In this document: positions 57,773 to 64,000 of the stretch, one piece after another
How the letters are laid out: each line of letters starts with the position of its first letter
Position numbering within the stretch: the first letter of the stretch is position 1
NCBI GenBank assembly: GCA_902594855.1
Contig: CACJNS010000001.1
Coordinates: 230,696 to 294,695, forward strand
DNA: 64,000 nt
DNA from: an uncultured SAR86 cluster bacterium
GTDB taxonomy: Bacteria > Pseudomonadota > Gammaproteobacteria > Magnimaribacterales > AG-339-G14
Direction of reading: 5' to 3'
The notes under the pieces: model-generated
Database searches by the model: none
Told to the model about the DNA's origin: nothing
What the model saw: the letters and a program-made list of their open reading frames with translations, nothing else
Translations under genes and position numbers: made by a program

Positions 57773-59707
57773 ATGTCAGATAAGATCTTTCCAGTCCCAA
57801 AAAAATCAAATCTTGTTCCGCTTATTTCTGAGGAGAAATACAGTGAACTTTATAGACTCTCCATAGATAACCCAAAAGAATTTTGGGGTGAGCAAGCACT
57901 ATCTAGGTTAGATTGGATAAAGCCTTTTAATAATGTGTTGTCTACAAATATGGAAAAAGCTGAGTTTGAGTGGTTTTCTAATGGAAAGTTAAATGCTTGC
58001 TTTAATTGCGTTGACAAACATCTTGAAAATAACGGCAATGACATCGCTTTCATTTGGGAAAGTGACGATGGCAGCACATCTAAAAAAATTTCTTACAAAA
58101 AATTATATGAAGAGGTATGTCGATTATCTAATTTACTTAAATCAAGAGGAATAAAAAAAGGAGATAGGGTGTGTATTTACATGCCCATGATTTTGGAGGC
58201 TATTTATTCAATGCTGGCCTGCGCAAGAATTGGTGCGGTACATTCAGTAGTTTTTGGGGGATTTTCTGTCGAATCATTGAAAGACAGAATTCTTGATTCT
58301 GATTGCCAAACGATAATTACAGCAAATGAAGGATTAAGAGGAGGTAAAAAAGTTCCTCTAAAAAACAATGTGGACTCCGCAGTAGAGCAATGTCCTAATG
58401 TTCACACTGTTATAGTTGTTAAAAATACAGATACAGAAATTAATATAAATCCTCAAATTGATGTTGCCTACTCTGACGTAATTTCAAATTTTGAACCTCA
58501 CTGTGCATGTGAGCCGATGGATTCTGAAGATCCACTTTTTATTCTCTACACGTCTGGTTCAACCGGAAAACCAAAAGGGGTCTTGCATACAACTGCTGGA
58601 TACCTTCTCTCTTCTGGAATAACTCACGAACTTGTGTTCAACTATAAAAAAGACAAGGTTTATTGGTGCACAGCGGACGTAGGTTGGATAACCGGTCATA
58701 CTTATATTGTTTATGGCCCTCTGATGAACTGTGCTACCTCAGTTATTTTCGAGGGAGTCCCAACTTATCCAGATTATTCAAGATTTTGGAATATTGTGGA
58801 TAAATATAAGGTAAATATTTTTTATACAGCTCCGACAGCGATAAGAGCATTAATGGCTCAAGGTGATGAGCCTGTAAAAAAAACTGATAGGGGATCTTTA
58901 GAAGTATTAGGAACCGTAGGAGAACCAATAAATCCAGAAGCTTGGGAATGGTATTTTAATGTGGTGGGTAATAGTCAATGTCCAATTGTCGATACCTGGT
59001 GGCAAACAGAAACTGGAGCAATGATGATAACTGGCCTAGCAGCTTTAACATCTCAGAAACCTGGCAGTGCTTCTAAGCCATTTCTTGGAGTAAATCCTGT
59101 GCTTCTGGATGAAAATGGCAAAGAAATATCTGGAGCAGGTTCAGGTAACTTAGCCATCAAAGATCCATGGCCCTCTCAAATCAGATCAGTGTATGGAGAT
59201 CATCAAAGATGCATTGATACATATTTTAAAACTTACCCTGGATATTATTTTACTGGGGATGGGGCTAAAAGAGATGAAGATGGATATTTTTGGATAACAG
59301 GAAGGGTTGATGATGTTTTAAATGTCTCAGGACATAGGCTTGGCACCGCTGAAATAGAAAGTGCATTAGTCTTGCATGAGCAGGTCGCAGAAGCTGCTGT
59401 TGTTGGTTATGAACATGAAATAAAAGGGCAAGGAATTTACTGTTACGTCACCCTAATGGTAGGTTCGTTGGGTGAAGACTCTCTAAAGAAAGAATTAGTG
59501 GATTTGGTAGCTAAAGAAATAGGTGCCATCGCTAAACCAGACATTATTCAATTTTCTCCTGACTTGCCTAAAACGAGGTCAGGAAAAATTATGCGAAGAA
59601 TTTTGAGAAAAATTGCTGCAAATGAGATCTATGATCTTGGAGATACAACAACCCTTGCTGATCCTAGTATAGTTGACCATTTGATCAACAATCGATTAAA
59701 TAAATAA
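57773..59707 (+). CDS. acs: Acetyl-coenzyme A synthetase
   Basis: Acs activates acetate through acetyl-AMP. Motifs: [15 protein letters not shown] (P-loop-like), [42 protein letters not shown], and the regulatory lysine in [10 protein letters not shown]. Length 644 from the ATG at 57773, which I prefer over a TTG two codons upstream inside the folK end. Lys acetylation commonly controls this family. It allows growth on or recycling of acetate. Confidence 0.97.
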   Translation: MSDKIFPVPKKSNLVPLISEEKYSELYRLSIDNPKEFWGEQALSRLDWIKPFNNVLSTNMEKAEFEWFSNGKLNACFNCVDKHLENNGNDIAFIWESDDGSTSKKISYKKLYEEVCRLSNLLKSRGIKKGDRVCIYMPMILEAIYSMLACARIGAVHSVVFGGFSVESLKDRILDSDCQTIITANEGLRGGKKVPLKNNVDSAVEQCPNVHTVIVVKNTDTEININPQIDVAYSDVISNFEPHCACEPMDSEDPLFILYTSGSTGKPKGVLHTTAGYLLSSGITHELVFNYKKDKVYWCTADVGWITGHTYIVYGPLMNCATSVIFEGVPTYPDYSRFWNIVDKYKVNIFYTAPTAIRALMAQGDEPVKKTDRGSLEVLGTVGEPINPEAWEWYFNVVGNSQCPIVDTWWQTETGAMMITGLAALTSQKPGSASKPFLGVNPVLLDENGKEISGAGSGNLAIKDPWPSQIRSVYGDHQRCIDTYFKTYPGYYFTGDGAKRDEDGYFWITGRVDDVLNVSGHRLGTAEIESALVLHEQVAEAAVVGYEHEIKGQGIYCYVTLMVGSLGEDSLKKELVDLVAKEIGAIAKPDIIQFSPDLPKTRSGKIMRRILRKIAANEIYDLGDTTTLADPSIVDHLINNRLNK

Positions 59708-59713
59708 ATAAAT

Positions 59714-60355
59714 ATGTTTTTTATAGATAGATCCAAAAAAATCCTAATGGTGAATGAGCAAAATTCTCTCCCTGGGAGAATTGATGAAATGCAGTTTAAT
59801 GAAAGTCACTTTGTAAATAACTCATCAATGAAAGGACCCTTTCCTGAAGGTATGTCTGAAATATTTCTTGGGATGGGCTGCTTCTGGGGAGCTGAGAGAC
59901 TTTTTTGGAATAAAGAAGGAGTTTATGTTACTTCGGTTGGTTATGCAGGAGGCTTTACGCCTAACCCTCTTTATGAGGAAGTTTGTAGTGGCCTAACCGG
60001 ACATACCGAGGTTGTGCATGTGGTGTTTGATCCCAAAATTATCTCCTTGCAAGAAATACTTAAGATTTTTTGGGAGGGTCATGACCCTACTCAAGGGATG
60101 AGACAAGGCAATGATATGGGTACACAATATCGATCTGCAATTTATTACTCTGATGAAACTTTATTGGATCAAATCAAAAAGAGTGAAGTGAATTACAGCG
60201 AAGCACTTAAAAAAGAAGGATACCCTGAAATCACGACTGAAATTCTTCCATTAGAAGATTACTTTTATGCTGAGGATTATCATCAACAATACCTTGCAAA
60301 AAACCCAAACGGTTATTGTGGTATTGGGGGCTGCGGGGTAAGACTTCCAGATTAA
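59714..60355 (+). CDS. msrA: Peptide methionine sulfoxide reductase MsrA
   Basis: MsrA repairs S-methionine sulfoxide in proteins. Catalytic Cys56 lies in GMGCFWGAE; the substrate region has GYAGGFTPNP and GHTEVVHVVFDP; resolving cysteines are in GYCGIGGCGV at the C-terminus. The 50-residue N-terminal extension with LPGR resembles the long enterobacterial form. Length 213 matches. Starts 6 nt after acs and ends 2 nt before the convergent MBL-fold gene. Confidence 0.96.
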   Translation: MFFIDRSKKILMVNEQNSLPGRIDEMQFNESHFVNNSSMKGPFPEGMSEIFLGMGCFWGAERLFWNKEGVYVTSVGYAGGFTPNPLYEEVCSGLTGHTEVVHVVFDPKIISLQEILKIFWEGHDPTQGMRQGNDMGTQYRSAIYYSDETLLDQIKKSEVNYSEALKKEGYPEITTEILPLEDYFYAEDYHQQYLAKNPNGYCGIGGCGVRLPD

Positions 60356-60357
60356 AG

Positions 60358-61179
60358 TTAGCCCCAGATATAGATATCTTTATCTTTAGTTACTTTTTCT
60401 TCTTCTATCAACTTTATTAAGTGAGCCTCCAGAGAAGATTTTGCGATGCCGTGCAAGTGACTTCCAACATCATCATAAACTTTTGGCAAAAGTTCATCTA
60501 TCGTGCATCGATTTAACTCAGATATTGCATCAACTACTTTTTTCTCTCTAAACATCCTATGGCTTACTATCCAGTCAACAACAGCATTAGCATCTCGCAT
60601 GGTTTCACCATGTCCAGGTGCAATGGTTTCGATACCAAGTGCTTTCAGTTTTTCTAAAGAATCAATGTATTCCCTCATGTTTCCGTCGGGAGGAGAAATT
60701 ACAACCGTAGATCCCTCCATGATGTGATCTCCAGTAAATAACATTTTCTCTTCTTCTAAGAAAAAACAAATATGATTAGATGCATGTCCAGGAGTATGAA
60801 TAGCAATCAAAGTATGATCGACTTCTTTGATCTCATCTCCTTCTGAAAGTTCTTTGTTTGGTTTAAAAGTTCTATCTTGATGCTTTGGATACTTGGCATA
60901 CATACCCATCACTGGAGCCGCAGTCCTTTGGTGAAGTAATTTTGCCCCAGGTGAGTGATCTGGATGCGTGTGTGTCACAAGAATCTGTGAAATATCCTCT
61001 CCACAAACTTTTACAATATCTTTGATATGTTCTTCAATGGCTGGTCCAGGATCGATGACTGTGAAATTTTCTTTACCGACTATATAAGTATTTGTTCCAG
61101 GTCCTGTAAAGACACTTGCGTTGCCTGCAGTTAATCTTTTTACTAAAGGTGATAGCTCAGTGATCTTCATAACCTTCAT
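60358..61179 (-). CDS. MBL-fold metallo-hydrolase (LACTB2-like)
   Basis: Metallo-beta-lactamase fold with THTHPDHSPGA (His70, His72, Asp74, His75), GHASNHICFF, FTGDHIMEGST and PGHGE, followed by a C-terminal winged-helix-like domain (about 205-273) as in LACTB2-type proteins. Human LACTB2 is an RNase, and bacterial homologues are poorly defined. The start overlaps the NUDIX gene by 23 nt, so the pair are cotranslated. Substrate unknown. Confidence 0.83.
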   Translation of the reverse strand: MKVMKITELSPLVKRLTAGNASVFTGPGTNTYIVGKENFTVIDPGPAIEEHIKDIVKVCGEDISQILVTHTHPDHSPGAKLLHQRTAAPVMGMYAKYPKHQDRTFKPNKELSEGDEIKEVDHTLIAIHTPGHASNHICFFLEEEKMLFTGDHIMEGSTVVISPPDGNMREYIDSLEKLKALGIETIAPGHGETMRDANAVVDWIVSHRMFREKKVVDAISELNRCTIDELLPKVYDDVGSHLHGIAKSSLEAHLIKLIEEEKVTKDKDIYIWG

Positions 61180-62017
61180 CCCCTGGCAAAAGTCCTACTA
61201 GCTTTCCATCTTCCATGAAAAATTTTGGAAGTATGGAGGGAGACTTTTGGTGATTATTTTTAGATTTATCGTCTAGTAGATCCTCAGTTGTTGAAAATCC
61301 TGAAATAGCTTCAAGATTTTTTATGGTTGGCATGATAATCGGAAAAGTTCCTTCAGCACCTTTTGTTAGTGCTTCCTCTGGAGTAATCCAAGTGCTCTTA
61401 ACTCCCTCGCCACCATCGTGCTCTGCTTTTTGATGTTCCGGTGAAAGCGCGACAAAAAATCTAGTGTCGTACCTACGTTTTTCCATTTTTGGGGTAATCC
61501 AATGAGACAAAAATCCTAGATGATCCGTGGCAAGAGTCAGATTAAATTCTTCGCAAAGTTCATTTAAAACATGCTCTCCGTTATTTAACTTATCACGATA
61601 AGAATCAAGAATTTTTTGTTGCTCGACATCTGGATTGAATAGTTTCTTGTCTTCGGTATAGGCTAAAAGAACTCCGCATTCTTCAAAGCATTCTCTGATG
61701 CAAGCTACCCAATAACCCAAACCTGAGGATTCGATGCCCAAGATTTCAGAAGCTTTTTGATCATTTAGTCCTCCACATTTATCGTACAGGGACTCTTGGT
61801 AGTCTTCTTGATCTAACTTACCGCCTGGAAAAACCCAAGCGCCGCCAAAATTTGTTTTGGCTGCTCTTTGGATCATAAAAACCTCTGGGGTGGTTTTCCC
61901 ATCTCTAACCAATAAAACTGTGGCGGCAGGCACTGGGGTTGCAGCCTCTTGATTTGGATCAGCAATGCTGTGATTTATTTTATATTGATGCTCTTTATTC
62001 GAATCTTTATCGGACAT
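61157..62017 (-). CDS. NUDIX hydrolase with insertion in the Nudix box (NUDT19-like)
   Basis: The Nudix helix RECFEECGVLL is clear, but the upstream half of the box (FPGGKLDQED) is separated from it by about 35 residues, the arrangement of the eukaryotic NUDT19 CoA/acyl-CoA diphosphatase family. VLLVRDG and FMIQRAAKTNFGGAWVFPGG match that family too. CoA or acyl-CoA cleavage is therefore a reasonable guess. It overlaps the MBL-fold gene by 23 nt; N-terminal ~25 residues are charged and poorly conserved. Confidence 0.82.
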   Translation of the reverse strand: MSDKDSNKEHQYKINHSIADPNQEAATPVPAATVLLVRDGKTTPEVFMIQRAAKTNFGGAWVFPGGKLDQEDYQESLYDKCGGLNDQKASEILGIESSGLGYWVACIRECFEECGVLLAYTEDKKLFNPDVEQQKILDSYRDKLNNGEHVLNELCEEFNLTLATDHLGFLSHWITPKMEKRRYDTRFFVALSPEHQKAEHDGGEGVKSTWITPEEALTKGAEGTFPIIMPTIKNLEAISGFSTTEDLLDDKSKNNHQKSPSILPKFFMEDGKLVGLLPGDEGYEDH

Positions 62018-62081
62018 TGACTAAAATTATTTTTGAAAAGAAATAGAATAACACTATATTTACAAACATCTAATTGAAAAA

Positions 62082-62909
62082 ATGGAAAATAAAATAAGGT
62101 CAATACTAAAAAAGCTGAAAAGAATTCCGAATGCTAATAAACATTCTTTCGGACATGTCTTAGTTGTCGCCGGAAACAAAGGATTTGGTGGAGCAGGAAT
62201 TCTTGCATCCACAGCAGCTATATCTTGTGGCGCTGGATTAGTTAGTCTGGCCACTAGATCAGAGAACGTAACTGCAGCCTTAAGCTATTGTCCAGAGGTG
62301 ATGGCAAAACCAGTAAACTCAGGTCAAGATTTGGATGATCATTTATTAAATCCTAACGTGCTTTGCATAGGACCAGGACTTGGAACCAATGCTTGGTCCG
62401 AGCAAGTTCTTTATAAATCTTTGCATGCTGCCAAAAAAAGGAATTTGCCCATTTTGATTGATGCAGATGGATTGAACCTATTACCTAAGATCTTAGACTT
62501 CAAGATTCCCAGAAAAAACTTAATCATCACTCCTCATGAAGGAGAGGCAACAAGGCTATTAAAAGCTAATAAAATTAGCAGTCATAAAAATAGACAGACT
62601 ATGGCAAAAAAATTATTTGATCTATATCCAGGCACTGTTGTATTAAAAGGCAAAGAAACAATTGTTTATGATGGAGGCTCTTTTTCAATTTGCCCGGCTG
62701 GCAATCCTGGAATGGCTGTTGGTGGTATGGGAGATGTCTTAAGCGGCATGATTTCAGGTTATTTAGCACAAGGACTGTCTTCTAAGGAAGCATCTATATT
62801 GGGCGTTTTTCACCACGCGGTTGCTTGCGATAGCCTGCAAGAGAATTATGGTCAAAGATCTCTTAGACCAAGTATTCTTCTAGATCATCTCGTCGATTTA
62901 GAGTTGTAA
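62082..62909 (+). CDS. nnrD: ADP-dependent NAD(P)H-hydrate dehydratase
   Basis: NnrD repairs hydrated NAD(P)H using ADP. The ribokinase-like core shows GHVLVVAGNKGFGGAGILAS, DADGLNLL, ITPHEGEATRLL, VVLKGKETIV and the NPGMAVGGMGDVLSGMI signature. At 275 residues only the dehydratase (YjeF_C) domain is present; the NnrE epimerase domain of E. coli Nnr is not fused and not adjacent. It is followed by tsaE, as in the E. coli nnr-tsaE order. Confidence 0.94.
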   Translation: MENKIRSILKKLKRIPNANKHSFGHVLVVAGNKGFGGAGILASTAAISCGAGLVSLATRSENVTAALSYCPEVMAKPVNSGQDLDDHLLNPNVLCIGPGLGTNAWSEQVLYKSLHAAKKRNLPILIDADGLNLLPKILDFKIPRKNLIITPHEGEATRLLKANKISSHKNRQTMAKKLFDLYPGTVVLKGKETIVYDGGSFSICPAGNPGMAVGGMGDVLSGMISGYLAQGLSSKEASILGVFHHAVACDSLQENYGQRSLRPSILLDHLVDLEL

Positions 62910-62933
62910 GTGAGACAAATATTAATATAGACA

Positions 62934-63371
62934 TTGGAAGAATTAATCGGCGAAAAGGAAACTGAGGACAAAGCAAAAAATTTTGCCTCTTTAATTAAAG
63001 GATTTAAAAATTCCCTTCTTATAAACTTGATAGGAAATTTGGGAGCAGGGAAAACAACTTTTGTAAGAGGATTAATTCAAGAGCTTGGCTTTGATGAATT
63101 TGTAAAAAGTCCAACCTTTACAATAGTAGAGTCATACGAATCTGATAATTTAAAAGTTTTTCATTTTGATTTGTACCGAATTGAAGACGATAAAGAACTT
63201 CAAGCTATTGGGGTGGAAGATTATTTAACTGAGGAAAATGCCATCACCTTGGTTGAATGGCCAGAAAAATCAAAGAGATATTTTAATAATCCTGATTATA
63301 TTATTGAGTTAAATCATTGCGACAATGATGAAAAGAGGCTGATCAATATCATAAAGGATCTACGTCAATAG
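62934..63371 (+). CDS. tsaE: tRNA threonylcarbamoyladenosine biosynthesis ATPase TsaE
   Basis: TsaE, with TsaB and TsaD, makes t6A37 in tRNA. P-loop GNLGAGKTTF at 34-43, SPTFTIVESYE, FHFDLYRIED and LVEWPEKS are diagnostic. The start is a TTG at 62934; an in-frame TAG stands 2 codons upstream, so no earlier start is possible. Length 145 is normal. Overlaps convergent priA by 23 nt. Confidence 0.93.
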   Translation: MEELIGEKETEDKAKNFASLIKGFKNSLLINLIGNLGAGKTTFVRGLIQELGFDEFVKSPTFTIVESYESDNLKVFHFDLYRIEDDKELQAIGVEDYLTEENAITLVEWPEKSKRYFNNPDYIIELNHCDNDEKRLINIIKDLRQ

Positions 63372-64000
63372 ATAACCTAACTTTGTTGCCAATAATCTTA
63401 TGATTTTCTAATACTCTATTGAGAGAGTTGTGTAGCAGAGTTCTATTTTTACTTTTTGCTGAAATTTGCCACCTAAAGATGTTTTTTCTTTTTTCAATGA
63501 TGCATGGTTGAGGTCCAATCACATCAATGTGAGGATTTACAAACATGCTTCTAATTTTATTTAATTCTTCTTTGCAAGAGATATAAGAAGTTGATTCTGT
63601 TATTAAATTTATCGAATGATAAAAAGGAGGAAGCTTATTTTGATTTCTGTCTTGAAGAAGATTTTCCGCAAGAGTCTCGTAACTAGAATCGACAACCTTT
63701 TCAAGACTTGGATGCTCAGGCACAAAAGTTTGAATCAATACCTTTCCGGACTTGTTGCCTCTTCCTGATCTGCCTGATACTTGTGTGATTAGTTGATTCA
63801 TTCTTTCCGTTGCTCTGAAGTCAAGACTGTAGAGGCTGAAATCTCCGTCTAAAATAACTACCAAAGTGATATCTGGGAGGTGATGACCTTTGGCAAGAAT
63901 CTGCGTGCCAACTAGAATCATAGGATCTCCTTTTAACGGTTGAGCTAGCAAAGTATTCAGATCTTTTTTATATGAAATATCGCTATCTATTCTTAAGATG
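63349..64000 (-). CDS. priA: Primosomal protein N' PriA (C-terminal part, 5' end beyond window)
   Basis: PriA is the replication restart helicase. The frame is open to the right edge, reading LRIDSDIS...LAQPLKGDPMILVGTQILAKGHHLPDI, helicase motif V, then motif VI QVSGRSGRGNKSG and the C-terminal domain to VRLSIDVDPL. Only about the last 217 residues are present, so the DNA-binding domain, Walker A and zinc cysteines are outside. Its 3' end overlaps tsaE. Confidence 0.94.
   Translation of the reverse strand, partial: ILRIDSDISYKKDLNTLLAQPLKGDPMILVGTQILAKGHHLPDITLVVILDGDFSLYSLDFRATERMNQLITQVSGRSGRGNKSGKVLIQTFVPEHPSLEKVVDSSYETLAENLLQDRNQNKLPPFYHSINLITESTSYISCKEELNKIRSMFVNPHIDVIGPQPCIIEKRKNIFRWQISAKSKNRTLLHNSLNRVLENHKIIGNKVRLSIDVDPL

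Overview
The window reads as chromosomal DNA from a streamlined, strongly A+T-rich Gram-negative bacterium, most likely a marine gammaproteobacterium. I infer the class from gene content and order: hflC-hflK-miaA, algC-argB-slmA, an LPS-core block (waaA, lpxL-type acyltransferase, hldE, waaC), dksA-folK, and argC-erpA-anmK-M23 peptidase-tyrS next to an rRNA operon. An SAR86-like lineage would fit the small intergenic gaps, A+T richness and lost genes, but I could not compare the 16S sequence. Both edges cut genes: a RibB-type protein on the left and PriA on the right. I see no transposase, phage gene, CRISPR array or tRNA.

Layout. 1-6.6 kb: riboflavin genes and nusB, then a minus-strand run miaA-hflK-hflC-hisZ-purA. 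6.7-10 kb: an acyl-CoA ligase, a PII signal protein with its own promoter, and Kdo transferase. 10.1-19.4 kb: envelope block with an LpxL-type acyltransferase, panC-panB, hldE, a less familiar set (alpha/beta hydrolase, two methyltransferases, a QW-motif toroid protein, GT4 glycosyltransferase) and waaC. 19.4-27.2 kb: ilvE, algC-argB-slmA, PBP1A, aroK-aroB. 27.2-33.4 kb: a glutamine riboswitch leader and the glutamate synthase genes gltB-gltD. 33.4-43.9 kb: tesB, cysE, a CobS/CobT AAA+/VWA pair beside a di-iron ferritin-like protein, a lipoprotein-type subtilase autotransporter, type II pantothenate kinase and an M28 aminopeptidase. 43.9-49.1 kb: a 5S-23S-16S operon read leftward, with no tRNA in the spacer. 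49.1-64 kb: tyrS, M23 peptidase, anmK, erpA, argC, thiD-thiE, a PfkB kinase, dksA with a histone-like tail, folK, acs, msrA, an MBL-fold/NUDIX pair, nnrD-tsaE and priA.

The most striking signal is the gltB leader. It carries a close match to the glnA-type glutamine riboswitch, followed by sequence able to form two mutually exclusive ribosome-site-sequestering helices, which predicts a glutamine-activated switch. PII in the same window adds a second glutamine/2-oxoglutarate sensing layer. Other points worth a second look are the CobST/di-iron neighbourhood, the envelope-modification cassette at 14-18.4 kb, the four tandem hairpins in the rRNA spacer, the DksA tail, and several conserved gammaproteobacterial clusters with genes missing (hfq/hflX, pilMNOPQ, pcnB).
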